The notes beneath the pieces are model-generated. The model searched no databases. It saw only the letters and a list, made by a program, of their open reading frames with translations, and was not told where the DNA came from. Shown here piece by piece: positions 21,054 through 30,487 of a stretch of 64,000 nucleotides of DNA. Source of the stretch: Mycobacterium sp. Aquia_213. GTDB taxonomy: Bacteria > Actinomycetota > Actinomycetes > Mycobacteriales > Mycobacteriaceae. Position numbers and translations under genes: made by a program. The stretch lies in the NCBI RefSeq assembly GCF_026625985.1, contig NZ_CP113116.1, positions 1,240,001 to 1,304,000 of the forward strand, in the 5' to 3' direction. Numbering within the stretch: the first letter of the stretch is position 1; each line of letters begins with the position of its first letter.

Positions 21054-21791
21054 TCAGAAGACCACGAACCACATCGCGATGTAGTGGCAGATCGCCGCTA
21101 CCGCGGTGCAGGCGTGGAAGAACTCGTGATAGCCGAACGTCGACGGCCATGGGTCGGGCCAGCGCAGCGCGTAGAGAATGCCGCCGATGCTGTACAAAGC
21201 GCCGCCGACGAACAGCAGCACCATCGCGGTCACACCGGAGTTGTGCAGGATCTCGCCGGTGTACCAGACCGCAACCCAACCCAGCAGGATGTAGAGCGGT
21301 ACGCCGACCCAGCGCGGCGCCGACGGCCACAGCATCTTCAGCAGGATCCCGGCCGCCGCGCCGCCCCAGACAATGCACAACACCACGCGCCCGTCGTGCG
21401 GCGAGAGGGCCAGCAGGGCGAACGGCGTGTAGCTGCCGGCGATGAACACGAAGATCATCGAATGGTCGGCCCGCTTCATCCACTTCTTGGCGGTCGCGGA
21501 CTTCCAGTGCACGCGGTGGTAGGTGGCGCTGACGGTGAACATGATGATGGTGGCGAAGGTATAGAGCAGGGTCGCCAGCCCGGCCCGGGTGGAGCCCACC
21601 GCCCACGACACCGCGACCAGCGAGGCACCCGCGAAAACGGCGGTGCCGGCGGAATAGACGTGGATCCAGCCGCGGAACCGTGGCTTGGTCAGTACCCGGG
21701 CGACGCCGTCGACGAGCTGTTGTGCTGCGTTGGCCGCGGCTCCCGGCGATTCGGCTTCCGGGTCGCCCGCGGTGGTGGTCGGCCCGCTCAT
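21054..21791 (-). CDS. Hemolysin III family (PAQR-type) membrane protein
   Basis: A 245-residue protein with seven transmembrane helices in the last 205 residues and a 35-residue cytosolic N-terminus. Family features include SATYHRVHW, the HSMIFVFIAGSYTPFALL helix and the C-terminal FHACTAVAAICHY histidines; these mark the metal site of the PAQR/hemolysin III fold. ATG with AGGAG upstream. It corresponds to Rv1085c. It is convergent with the thioredoxin-domain gene and divergent from the prenyl synthase. Confidence 0.88.
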   Translation of the reverse strand: MSGPTTTAGDPEAESPGAAANAAQQLVDGVARVLTKPRFRGWIHVYSAGTAVFAGASLVAVSWAVGSTRAGLATLLYTFATIIMFTVSATYHRVHWKSATAKKWMKRADHSMIFVFIAGSYTPFALLALSPHDGRVVLCIVWGGAAAGILLKMLWPSAPRWVGVPLYILLGWVAVWYTGEILHNSGVTAMVLLFVGGALYSIGGILYALRWPDPWPSTFGYHEFFHACTAVAAICHYIAMWFVVF

Positions 21792-21947
21792 GTCTCCTGC
21801 TGTCTATTCGGGTGGCGATCTAATTGCCGGTGCCTCACACCGATAAACACTAGCCCGCACCGGCCGGGTGACCGTGCTTTCAGCGACGGTGACATCGTCG
21901 GAAAAACAACCCGGAATTGGTTGCCGCTCACAGTAGTGTGGATCTTC

Positions 21948-22736
21948 GTGGAGATTATCCCGCCGCGGCTCAAAGACCCGTTGTACCGCGTCTACGAGCT
22001 GCGGCTGAGGCAGGGCCTGCTCGCCTCGAAGTCCCAGCTCCCGCGGCATATCGCCGTGCTGTGCGACGGGAACCGGCGGTGGGCCCGCGACGCGGGATAC
22101 GACGACGTCAGCTACGGCTACCGGATGGGTGCGGCCAAGATCGCCGAGATGCTGCGGTGGTGTCAGGAAGCCGGCGTCGAAATGACCACCGTCTATCTGC
22201 TGTCCACCGAAAACCTGCAACGCGACCCCGACGAGCTGGCCGGGCTGATCGAGGTCATCACCGATGTCGTCGAGGAAATCTGCGCACCGGCCAACCGGTG
22301 GAGCGTGCGCACGGTGGGAGACCTGGAACTGCTCGGTGACGAGCCGGCCCGCCGGTTGCGGGGTGCGGTCGAGTCCACGCCCAGCGTCGCGCCGTTTCAC
22401 GTCAACGTGGCGGTCGGCTACGGCGGCCGGCAAGAGATCGTCGGCGCGGTGCGCGCGTTGTTGAGCAAGGAACTCGCCAACGGCGCCACCGGCGAGGACC
22501 TCGTCGACGCGGTGACCGTCGACGCGATCTCCGAGAACCTCTATACCTCCGGGCAGCCGGACCCCGACCTGGTGATCCGCACCTCGGGCGAGCAACGGCT
22601 GTCGGGGTTTCTGCTCTGGCAGAGCGCCTATTCGGAGATGTGGTTCTGTGAAACGCACTGGCCGGCGTTCCGCCGCGTCGACTTCCTGCGCGCGCTGCGC
22701 GACTACAGCCGGCGAGATCGCCGCCTCGGCAAGTAG
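21948..22736 (+). CDS. Short-chain Z-isoprenyl diphosphate synthase
   Basis: A 262-residue cis-prenyltransferase. In M. tuberculosis Rv1086 makes omega,E,Z-farnesyl diphosphate, the precursor on the way to decaprenyl phosphate for cell-wall synthesis. It shows HIAVLCDGNRRWAR (diphosphate-binding Asp), STENLQRDPDEL and RTSGEQRLSGFLLWQSAYSE. The GTG start gives the conserved EIIPPRLKDPLYR N-terminus; the frame is open far upstream but overlaps the hemolysin gene there. No strong ribosome binding site is present. Confidence 0.92.
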   Translation: MEIIPPRLKDPLYRVYELRLRQGLLASKSQLPRHIAVLCDGNRRWARDAGYDDVSYGYRMGAAKIAEMLRWCQEAGVEMTTVYLLSTENLQRDPDELAGLIEVITDVVEEICAPANRWSVRTVGDLELLGDEPARRLRGAVESTPSVAPFHVNVAVGYGGRQEIVGAVRALLSKELANGATGEDLVDAVTVDAISENLYTSGQPDPDLVIRTSGEQRLSGFLLWQSAYSEMWFCETHWPAFRRVDFLRALRDYSRRDRRLGK

Positions 22737-22775
22737 GTCTTAAGCGGCAGGTCACGTACATGCCACACTGGGTAG

Positions 22776-24146
22776 ATGGCTGCGCTGTCGGCGGTGGTGT
22801 TCACGCTGAGCGCCTGGCTGGGCCTGTATCTGGCGGCCCGCGATCCGCGCAAACCCGTCCTGGTGCTGGCGGCGATCGGGCTGTGTGGCTTCGCGCTGGT
22901 TGTCGGGCTGGACGCGGTTCGGACCGCCAGTCCCGCGTACGCCCAGCTGCTGAGCCGAGTCGAGATCTACCTGGCGACCATCCCCGGCGTGGCGTGGTTT
23001 GCGGTGCTCGTCGAGCTGTCCCGGCCCGCCGACGGCTGGCGGGGGCGCACGCGTGAGCTGCTGCTCGTCGCAGGCGTCGCCGCGCTGACCCTGTTCGGGG
23101 CGATGCTGGCCGGCAGCGTCGACGGGCCGCTGCGGCCGGGCCACTGGCTGATGTTCGCCGTGATCTCGGTGTCGACCCTCGGCGCGATGGCCGTTGCGCT
23201 GCGCCGCCCGCGGCGGCCCAGGCCGGCCGTGGGACTCGCCATCACCGCGACCATGTTCTTCGCGCTGGGCAATGCGATCCTGATCATTCCGCTGGGCCTG
23301 GTGCCCAGCTGGGTTGCGCTGGCGTCGACGAGTTGCGACGTCCTGGGGCTCGGGGTCGCCGTCGCGCTGTGGGACGCGTTCGATGAGGGCCAGGCCCTGC
23401 GCGCCGACATGCGCCGCTCGTTCGCCGGTTCGGTGGCGGTGGCGGCGCTGTTCGGTGGCCAGGCGCTGATCGGGTTGGCGGTGACCCGCGACGACCCCGC
23501 CGCGCAGACCGCGTTGACCGTGCTGCTGTTCACCAGCCTGGCGATCGCGATCGCCGTGCAGGTGCTCGCGGATCCGCTGGCCGGGGTGCTCGACCGGTTG
23601 GCGTTCTCGAAATCGCCTGCGCTGCGGGCAGATCGGGCCACGCTGCGGCATACCGGGGCGGCACTGCCGCTGCGACAGGAGCATCCGCTCGCGGACGTCG
23701 ACGACGTCACCTTCGTCAGGCTCACCCGCCGCGCCCTGGGCCACTACGGCGACCTGAGCAAGCTGGTCGCGAGCCCGCTGACGGCGTTGCCGGTGATCGA
23801 CGAGCGGCTCGCGGCCCGCGGCGCACCCGACCATCCGGTCGAGCGAGCCAACGAACTCAAGGCGGTGCTGGCCGACGGCATTTCACGGTTGAAGCCACGT
23901 GACGCCGGCGATTTCGGGACCACCGAAGAGTGGCGGTACTACAACTCGCTGTATTTCCCCTACGTCGTCGGGGTGCGCGCCTACGCGCAGAATGCCACCG
24001 CGTCGGGTCTGGATCCGACCGCGCGGCAGGCCTGGCAGTGGTTCGTGACGGAGGTCCCACAGCGCTCGCTGCACAATTGGCAGAACGCAGCGGCCCGGCT
24101 GATCGCGGCGGATCTACGCGGGCGCGTCGCGGTCTCCAGCGATTAG
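22776..24146 (+). CDS. Integral membrane protein of unknown function
   Basis: A 456-residue protein. The first about 265 residues hold roughly eight hydrophobic helices, starting directly at the N-terminus with no signal peptide. The remaining about 190 residues are soluble and rich in Arg, Leu and Trp, ending with EWRYYNSLYFPYVVGV and AWQWFVTEVPQRSLHNWQN. I do not recognise the family. It lies 39 bases after the prenyl synthase and opens a stretch absent, as far as I recall, from the M. tuberculosis layout. Confidence 0.65.
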   Translation: MAALSAVVFTLSAWLGLYLAARDPRKPVLVLAAIGLCGFALVVGLDAVRTASPAYAQLLSRVEIYLATIPGVAWFAVLVELSRPADGWRGRTRELLLVAGVAALTLFGAMLAGSVDGPLRPGHWLMFAVISVSTLGAMAVALRRPRRPRPAVGLAITATMFFALGNAILIIPLGLVPSWVALASTSCDVLGLGVAVALWDAFDEGQALRADMRRSFAGSVAVAALFGGQALIGLAVTRDDPAAQTALTVLLFTSLAIAIAVQVLADPLAGVLDRLAFSKSPALRADRATLRHTGAALPLRQEHPLADVDDVTFVRLTRRALGHYGDLSKLVASPLTALPVIDERLAARGAPDHPVERANELKAVLADGISRLKPRDAGDFGTTEEWRYYNSLYFPYVVGVRAYAQNATASGLDPTARQAWQWFVTEVPQRSLHNWQNAAARLIAADLRGRVAVSSD

Positions 24147-24311
24147 TCCCGTTGGGGCGCTTTCTGCATTATCTGTACAGCCTCACGCACAATTCGGCTG
24201 ACAACGCTGGTTGTAATGGCGATGCGCCCCGTCTTCGGGTGGACTGGCAACGAATACGGGATGTGCGGCCGACCGGCTGCATGTGTCATTCCGAGTCTGC
24301 AAGGGGGACTT

Positions 24312-25400
24312 ATGCTTTCGCCGACCCTTCCGCCCGCTCAATTCGCGCGGGCCATCGAGTTCGTCCGGCACCGTGTCGGTCAGCTGCACCAGCGCATGGT
24401 TCCACCGCCGGCCGCGATGATGGAAATGATCACGAATGCCTGGGCCGCGCAGGCGATTACCGCCGCCGCCGACCTCGGCATCGCCGACGCGCTGGCCAAC
24501 GGGCCGCTGTCGGTTGACGAGTTGGCCGAGGCGGTCGACGCGGATGCCGACACCGTCGGTCGTCTGCTGCGGGGCTTGATCTCGCGCGGCATATTCCGTC
24601 GCCGTCGCGACGGGCGCTACGACCTCACCCCGCTTGCGGACACCCTGCGCAGCGATAGCGAAGTCTCGCTGCGCGCATTCGCCCGTTTTGTGGGGTCGCC
24701 CCAGGATCGGGAGCACTGGAGCCACATCACGGACTCGATTCGCACCGGCCGGGCCGTGATCCCCGAACTGCGCGGCAAGCCTGCCTTCGAGTACCTGGCC
24801 GAGGTGCCGGAGCTCGACGAGATCTTCAACCAGGCCATGACCGACCTCTCCGAGCTCGAAATCCCGCCGGTCGTCGCGGGCTACGACTTCAGTCGTTACG
24901 GGACGATCGTCGACGTCGCCGGCGGACACGGCCGGCTGCTGGCCGCGGTATTGCACGCCACGCCGCAAGCCCGGGGAATCCTGTTCGATCAGCCGCATGT
25001 GGTGGCGGGTGCGTCGCCACTGCTCGATGAACAGGGCGTGGCGGACCGGGTCAAGGTGGTCGAAGGCTCCTTCTTCGAGTCGGTGGCCGACGGTGGTGAC
25101 GCCTACCTGCTCAAGCACATCATCCACGACTGGCCCGACGACGAGGCCGTGCAGATTCTCACCAACATTCGCAAAGCCGCCGGGGTCGGAAAGCATGTCC
25201 TGATACTGGAATTCGTCATTCCGCGGCACGGCCGCGAATTCCCCGGCCACTGGATGGACCTGGAAATGCACATCGCCGCCGGCGCTCGTGAGCGCACCGC
25301 CGGCCAATACGGCCGGCTACTGAGCCGCGCGGGCTTCCGGCTGACGCGGGTGGTCGAAACAGCCTCACCGCTGAGCATCGTCGAAGCGGTCGCCGTCTGA
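24312..25400 (+). CDS. SAM-dependent O-methyltransferase (plant-type family 2), copy 1
   Basis: A 362-residue enzyme. An N-terminal helical and winged-helix dimerisation region covers ITAAADLGIADALANGPLS to about residue 105. A Rossmann methyltransferase domain follows, with SAM motif IVDVAGGHGRLLA and the catalytic-type HIIHDWPDDEAVQIL. The layout matches the hydroxyneurosporene/caffeate O-methyltransferase group acting on phenolic or polyketide hydroxyls. The ATG is fixed by AAGGGGG eight bases upstream. It is followed after 39 bases by a close paralogue. Substrate unknown; no adjacent polyketide or carotenoid gene. Confidence 0.85.
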   Translation: MLSPTLPPAQFARAIEFVRHRVGQLHQRMVPPPAAMMEMITNAWAAQAITAAADLGIADALANGPLSVDELAEAVDADADTVGRLLRGLISRGIFRRRRDGRYDLTPLADTLRSDSEVSLRAFARFVGSPQDREHWSHITDSIRTGRAVIPELRGKPAFEYLAEVPELDEIFNQAMTDLSELEIPPVVAGYDFSRYGTIVDVAGGHGRLLAAVLHATPQARGILFDQPHVVAGASPLLDEQGVADRVKVVEGSFFESVADGGDAYLLKHIIHDWPDDEAVQILTNIRKAAGVGKHVLILEFVIPRHGREFPGHWMDLEMHIAAGARERTAGQYGRLLSRAGFRLTRVVETASPLSIVEAVAV

Positions 25401-25439
25401 CGCTGAGCCGCGTCTATCTTCAATTATCAAGGAGTACTT

Positions 25440-26528
25440 ATGTTTTCGCCTAAAATTCCGCAGTCGCAGATTGCGCGGGTCCTCGAGATCGTTCGCCATC
25501 ATGTCGGCCGGCTACATCAAGGGATGATCCCGCCGCAGGCCGCGATGATGGAAATGGTCACGAATGCCTGGGCCGCGCAAGCGATTACCGCTGCCGCCGA
25601 CCTCGGCATCGCCGATGCGCTGGCGAGCGGACCATTGTCGGCGAAGGAGTTGGCCATAGCGGTCGACGCGGATGCCGACACCGTCAGCCGACTGTTGCGG
25701 GCCCTGATCGGCCGCGGCGTATTCCGTCAGCAGCGCGATGGCCGCTACGCCCTCAACACGCTCGCGGACACGCTGCGCAGCGACACCGATGTCTCGATGC
25801 GCGGCATGGCTCGATATGCCGGTGCGCCCCAGCATCGGGAGCATTGGAGCAACCTCACGACCGCCATTCGCACCCGTCGTTCCGTTGTTCCCGAAATGCG
25901 CGGTAAGCCGATCTTCGAGTACCTGTCCGGAGAGAAGGAGCTCGACGAGAATTTCAACGAAGCCATGACCAACATCTCGGAGCTGGCGATCCCATCGGTC
26001 ATCGCGAGCTACGACTTCAGCCGCTACGGGACGATCGTCGACGTCGCGGGTGGGCGCGGTCGCCTGCTGGCGGCAATCTTGAATGCCACGCCGAAAGCCC
26101 GGGGGATCCTGTTCGATCAGCCCCACGTGGTCGCGGACGCCCCACCGCTGCTCAAGCAGTATCGGGTGGTCGAGCGGGTGCAGCTGGCGGAGGGCTCATT
26201 CTTCGACGCGATCACCGAGGGCGGCGACGCCTACGTCCTCAAACACATCATTCACGACTGGCCCGACGACGAGGCCGTGCAGATTCTGCGCAACATCCGC
26301 AAAGCCGCCGGGGTCGGCAAGCATGTGCTGCTCGTCGAAATGGTGCTGCCGGGGCACGATCGCGATTTCGTCGGCAACTGGCTCGACCTGGAAATACTTG
26401 TCGAATTCGACGCTCGCGAGCGCACCGCCGCCGAATACGGCCGGCTGCTGAGCAGCGCCGGATTCCGCTTGACGCGCGTCGTGGAAACGGCCTCGCCGTA
26501 CAGCATCGTCGAGGCCGTTGCCGTGTAA
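25440..26528 (+). CDS. SAM-dependent O-methyltransferase (plant-type family 2), copy 2
   Basis: This protein has the same length as the upstream gene (362 residues), and by eye about three quarters of residues are identical, so it is a tandem duplicate. The dimerisation region, IVDVAGGRGRLLA and HIIHDWPDDEAVQIL are kept. Differences cluster in the middle substrate-facing part and near LDLEILVEFDARERT, suggesting altered substrate preference. A good ribosome binding site, AAGGAG, precedes the ATG, and the leader resembles that of copy 1. The two are probably co-transcribed. Confidence 0.85.
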   Translation: MFSPKIPQSQIARVLEIVRHHVGRLHQGMIPPQAAMMEMVTNAWAAQAITAAADLGIADALASGPLSAKELAIAVDADADTVSRLLRALIGRGVFRQQRDGRYALNTLADTLRSDTDVSMRGMARYAGAPQHREHWSNLTTAIRTRRSVVPEMRGKPIFEYLSGEKELDENFNEAMTNISELAIPSVIASYDFSRYGTIVDVAGGRGRLLAAILNATPKARGILFDQPHVVADAPPLLKQYRVVERVQLAEGSFFDAITEGGDAYVLKHIIHDWPDDEAVQILRNIRKAAGVGKHVLLVEMVLPGHDRDFVGNWLDLEILVEFDARERTAAEYGRLLSSAGFRLTRVVETASPYSIVEAVAV

Positions 26529-26679
26529 ATCCACATTCGTCGCCGAACACGGGAATACCTGGACGCAATCCCTGGTCGTTTCTTCCGTGGCAGCAGTTGG
26601 CAGTGCCACGCGTCGATATGGCAGTGCACCGGCGGCACGCTCAAACCAGTTCGACACAAATATCGCGAGGAGTAATCAA

Positions 26680-27072
26680 ATGTCCGCTGCTACCGGCATA
26701 CCGACCAGGCACCTGTACGACGCGACCGACTCGCTGTTGCGTTTCGCCATGCGTGCAGATGCCACCTTGACGGGACTGTGCGGTCTCGCCATCGCATTGT
26801 TTGCAGACCTGAATTCCAACCTGGAATACGCCCTGGGCGCCATTTTCGTGCTCTATGGCCTGGTGGTGTACAGCCTGACCGGGCTGCCGGACCTGCGCAG
26901 CGTCGGCGCCGGTGTGGTCGGCGCCAACATCGTGGTCACGCTGGGCTCCCTGGTGGCCGTCGAAGCAGTGCCGATGACCGCGGCCGGGGTGGCCGCGACG
27001 CTGGCCACCGGCGCCTACGCCGCGGCATTCGCCTGGCTGCAATACCTGGGAGTGCGGCGATTGCCCGCGTAG
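26680..27072 (+). CDS. Small four-helix membrane protein
   Basis: A 130-residue protein with four predicted membrane helices (LTGLCGLAIALFADL, ALGAIFVLYGLVVYSL, VGANIVVTLGSLVAV, AATLATGAYAAAFAWLQYLG) and a short N-terminal tail. The ATG is supported by GAGGAG. It lies 150 bases after the second methyltransferase on the same strand and may belong to the same island. Family and function not recognised. Confidence 0.65.
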   Translation: MSAATGIPTRHLYDATDSLLRFAMRADATLTGLCGLAIALFADLNSNLEYALGAIFVLYGLVVYSLTGLPDLRSVGAGVVGANIVVTLGSLVAVEAVPMTAAGVAATLATGAYAAAFAWLQYLGVRRLPA

Positions 27073-27090
27073 CACTCCCCTCCCGCCGAT

Positions 27091-27139
27091 GCGGGGCCCT
27101 TCTCCGCGGCCACGGGGAAGCGCCCCGCTTCGGTCTTTT
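27091..27139. terminator. Terminator between the small membrane protein and coaA
   Basis: A GCGGGGC-CCTTC arm pairs with GGAAG-CGCCCCGC with about one mismatch, then CGGTCTTTTA follows. It sits between two converging genes and has a T-rich end on the plus strand. Confidence 0.6.
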
Positions 27140-27155
27140 AAGCGCCGCGCAGTGC

Positions 27156-28094
27156 TCAGAGCTTGCGCAGCCGCAACCGGTTGATGGAGTGGTCGGCGTC
27201 CTTGCGCAGCACCAGGGTTGCGCGGGGCCGGGTGGGAAGAATGTTCTCGACCAGATTGGGCCGGTTGATCGACCGCCAGATCTCGCGCGCGGCGGCGACC
27301 GCCTTGGTGTCGTTGAGGGCCGAGTAGTGATGGAAGTGCGATGCCGGGTCGGCGAAGGCCGTGCTGCGCATCGCCAAGAACCGGGAGACATACCACTGTT
27401 CGATGTCTTCGATGCGGGCGTCCACATACAGCGAGAAGTCAAACAGGTCCGACACCATCAGGGTCGGACCTGTTTGTAAGACGTTGAGGCCCTCGAGGAT
27501 CAAGATGTCCGGATGGCGGACCACGTGTTTGGCCCCGGAGATGATGTCGTAGCGCAGGTGTGAGTACACCGGCGCACACGCGTAGTCGGAACCCGATTTG
27601 ACCGAGGTGACGAACCGCATCAGCGCGCGGCGGTTGTAGCTCTCTGGAAAGCCTTTGCGGTGCATCAGGTTTCGCCGGTCCAGCTCGGCATTCGGATACA
27701 GGAAGCCGTCGGTGGTCACCAGGTCGACCCGCGGGTGGTGATCCCAGCGCGCCAGCAGTGCCTGCAGCACACGGGCGGTGGTCGACTTTCCAACCGCCAC
27801 GCTGCCGGCCACGCCGATGATGAACGGCACCGGCCGGTCCGGATTCTGCTGCGGCTCACCGAGGAATTCCGCAGTGGCAGCGAACAATCGCTGCCGCGCC
27901 GCGACCTGAAGGTGGATGAGCCGGGCCAGCGGCAGATACACCTCTTCGACCTCGAGTAGGTCGATCTGCTCGCCGAGACCACGCAGACCGACAAGCTCCT
28001 CTTCAGTGAGGGCCAGCGGCGTCGACATGCGCAACGCGCGCCACTGCTTTCGGTCGAACTCCACATATGGGCTCGGCTCGCTCAGCCGGGGCAT
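27156..28094 (-). CDS. coaA: Pantothenate kinase (type I)
   Basis: A 312-residue P-loop kinase that phosphorylates pantothenate in the first, feedback-controlled step of coenzyme A synthesis. It shows Walker A GVAGSVAVGKST, TTDGFLYPN, RKGFPESYNRRALM and LEGLNVLQTG. The ATG gives the conserved PSPYVEFDRKQWRAL start and the standard length; the frame is open upstream without support. It is divergent from glyA. Confidence 0.95.
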   Translation of the reverse strand: MPRLSEPSPYVEFDRKQWRALRMSTPLALTEEELVGLRGLGEQIDLLEVEEVYLPLARLIHLQVAARQRLFAATAEFLGEPQQNPDRPVPFIIGVAGSVAVGKSTTARVLQALLARWDHHPRVDLVTTDGFLYPNAELDRRNLMHRKGFPESYNRRALMRFVTSVKSGSDYACAPVYSHLRYDIISGAKHVVRHPDILILEGLNVLQTGPTLMVSDLFDFSLYVDARIEDIEQWYVSRFLAMRSTAFADPASHFHHYSALNDTKAVAAAREIWRSINRPNLVENILPTRPRATLVLRKDADHSINRLRLRKL

Positions 28095-28209
28095 AGTGCC
28101 AGTGTGGCAGGGGCGATCGCGCACCAGACGGCTGGGCTGGCTAAAACCACCACTCGATAGACTGGCGGCTGTGACTGCCGCACCTGATGCCCGCGTAACC
28201 GCGTCCGTG

Positions 28210-29490
28210 ATGTCCGCCCCGCTCGACGAAGTCGACCCGGATATCGCCGAGCTGCTCGGCAAGGAGCTGGGCCGCCAACGCGACACCCTCGAGATGATCG
28301 CGTCGGAGAACTTCGTGCCGCGCTCGGTACTGCAAGCCCAGGGCAGCGTGCTCACCAACAAGTACGCCGAGGGGCTGCCCGGCCGGCGCTACTACGGCGG
28401 GTGCGAGCACGTCGACGTCGTAGAGAACATCGCCCGCGACCGCGCCAAGGCGCTGTTCGGCGCCGACTTCGCCAACGTGCAGCCGCACTCCGGCGCCCAG
28501 GCCAACGCCGCCGTGCTGCATGCCCTGATGTCACCGGGGGAGCGGCTGCTGGGTCTGGACCTGGCCAACGGTGGGCACCTCACGCACGGCATGAAGCTCA
28601 ACTTCTCCGGCAAGCTCTACGAGAACGGCTTTTACGGCGTCGATCCGACGACGCATCTCGTCGACATGGACGCGGTGCGCGCGCAGGCGCTCGAATTCCG
28701 CCCGAAGGTGATCATCGCCGGCTGGTCGGCCTACCCGCGCATCCTCGACTTCGCGGCGTTCCGCTCGATCGCCGACGAAATCGACGCCAAGCTCTGGGTC
28801 GACATGGCCCACTTCGCGGGACTGGTCGCGGTCGGATTGCACCCGTCTCCGGTGCCGCACGCGGATGTCGTGTCGACCACCATCCACAAGACGCTGGGTG
28901 GCGGCCGCTCCGGAATGATCCTGGGCAAGCAGGAGTACGCCAAGGCGATCAACTCGGCGGTGTTCCCCGGCCAGCAGGGCGGGCCGCTGATGCACGTGAT
29001 CGCGGGCAAGGCGGTCGCGTTGAAGATCGCCGGCACCCCCGAATTCGCCGAGCGCCAGCAGCGCACGCTGTCCGGCGCCCGGATCCTCGCCGACCGGCTG
29101 TTGGCCGCCGATGTCGCCAAGGCCGGGGTTTCGGTGGTCAGCGGCGGCACCGACGTTCACCTGGTGCTGGTCGACCTGCGCAACTCCCCGCTCGACGGTC
29201 AGGCCGCCGAGGACCTGCTGCACGAGGCCGGCATCACGGTCAACCGCAACGCCGTGCCCAACGACCCGCGGCCGCCGATGGTCACCTCGGGCCTGCGGAT
29301 CGGGACGCCCGCGCTGGCCACCCGCGGCTTCGGCGACGCCGAGTTCACCGAGGTCGCCGACGTCATCGCGACCGCGCTGGCGGCCGGCACCTCCGCCGAC
29401 GTGGCGGGATTGCGCCAGCGGGTGACCCGGCTGGCCCAGGAGTTCCCGCTCTACGACGGTCTCGAGGATTGGGCGTTGGTCGGCCGGTAG
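28210..29490 (+). CDS. glyA: Serine hydroxymethyltransferase
   Basis: A 426-residue PLP enzyme interconverting serine and glycine with tetrahydrofolate, the main source of one-carbon units. It shows TLEMIASENFVP, NLD-type GLDLANGGHLTHG, VDMAHFAGLVA and the PLP lysine in VVSTTIHKTLGGGRSG. The chosen ATG yields the family N-terminus; a GTG 13 codons upstream is in frame. It is followed by desA2 after about 70 bases. Confidence 0.95.
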   Translation: MSAPLDEVDPDIAELLGKELGRQRDTLEMIASENFVPRSVLQAQGSVLTNKYAEGLPGRRYYGGCEHVDVVENIARDRAKALFGADFANVQPHSGAQANAAVLHALMSPGERLLGLDLANGGHLTHGMKLNFSGKLYENGFYGVDPTTHLVDMDAVRAQALEFRPKVIIAGWSAYPRILDFAAFRSIADEIDAKLWVDMAHFAGLVAVGLHPSPVPHADVVSTTIHKTLGGGRSGMILGKQEYAKAINSAVFPGQQGGPLMHVIAGKAVALKIAGTPEFAERQQRTLSGARILADRLLAADVAKAGVSVVSGGTDVHLVLVDLRNSPLDGQAAEDLLHEAGITVNRNAVPNDPRPPMVTSGLRIGTPALATRGFGDAEFTEVADVIATALAAGTSADVAGLRQRVTRLAQEFPLYDGLEDWALVGR

Positions 29491-29559
29491 GTCACGGATT
29501 GGCCGCGACACCGGCGGTTGATTTCATAACACCTGTGTATGCGGGTTACAGTTACTTTT

Positions 29560-30387
29560 ATGGCAACGAAACCTGTCGCTAATGCGCTGACCACGGAACT
29601 CGAGCCGGTCGTCGAGGCTGAAATGGACCGCCACCTCAACACCGACGACATCTGGTTCGCCCACGACTACGTGCCGTTCGACCGGGGCGAGAACTTCGCC
29701 TTCCTCGGCGGACGCGACTGGGACCCGTCCAGCATGACGCTGCCCCGGGCTCACACGGACGCCTGCGAGATCCTGCTGCTGCTCAAGGACGACCTGGCTG
29801 CGCATCACCGCGAGCTGGTCGAGCACTTCATTCTCGAGGACTGGTGGGGCCGCTGGCTGGGCCGCTGGACCGCCGAGGAGCACCTGCACGCCATCGCGCT
29901 GCGCGAATACCTGGTGGTGACCCGCGAGGTCGACCCCACCGCCAACGAAGAGGCCCGCGTTGAGTACCTGATGCAGGGCTACCGCGCCGACTCGTACACG
30001 CAGGTGGAAATCCTGGTGTACATGGCGTTGACCGAGCGCACGCACGCCGTGTTCTGCCGCAACCTGGCCGCCCAGCTCGAGGAGCCGATATTGGCCGGGC
30101 TCATCGATCGAATCGCCCGCGACGAGGCCCGCCACGAGCTGTTCTTCTCGAATCTCGTCGCGCATTGCCTCACGTACGTCCGCGACGAGACGATTGCCGC
30201 AATTGCCAAACGCGCGGCCGAGCTGCAGGTCGTCGGTGGCGACATCCGGAGTTACCAGGACAAGGTGCAAAACGTCGCCGCTGCCGGGATTTTCGGACCC
30301 GCTGAGCTGCGGCAGGCGATCGCCGACCGCATCACCGATTGGGGTGTCGCCGACGAGCCCCAACTGCGGCAGTTCGTCAGCGGCTAA
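29560..30387 (+). CDS. desA2: Acyl-[ACP] desaturase DesA2
   Basis: A 275-residue ferritin-like di-iron protein of the stearoyl-ACP desaturase family, implicated in mycobacterial fatty-acid/mycolate desaturation. Iron ligands are suggested by CEILLLLKDD, WTAEEHLHAIAL (E-E-x-x-H) and RIARDEARHELFF. It is shorter than plant enzymes, as usual for DesA2 (Rv1094). The ATG gives the standard N-terminus; an in-frame ATG seven codons upstream is less likely. No clear ribosome binding site. Confidence 0.9.
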   Translation: MATKPVANALTTELEPVVEAEMDRHLNTDDIWFAHDYVPFDRGENFAFLGGRDWDPSSMTLPRAHTDACEILLLLKDDLAAHHRELVEHFILEDWWGRWLGRWTAEEHLHAIALREYLVVTREVDPTANEEARVEYLMQGYRADSYTQVEILVYMALTERTHAVFCRNLAAQLEEPILAGLIDRIARDEARHELFFSNLVAHCLTYVRDETIAAIAKRAAELQVVGGDIRSYQDKVQNVAAAGIFGPAELRQAIADRITDWGVADEPQLRQFVSG

Positions 30388-30487
30388 GCCAACTCACGCC
30401 GCACGCCGCCTTCACCGCTCACGTCACACCCCGGCGTCGGCGCGCCTGCGCTGCTGCAAAGCGGCGACGAGAGTAGCGTCGTTCTCG

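Noticed and set aside
21084..21947. 288-codon upstream extension of the prenyl diphosphate synthase
   Set aside because: It would lie on top of the hemolysin III gene; the GTG start already gives the family N-terminus and length.
30194..30487. Upstream part of the phoAT frame inside desA2
   Set aside because: It overlaps the conserved desA2 coding sequence in another frame and is Ser/Arg/Pro-rich shadow sequence.
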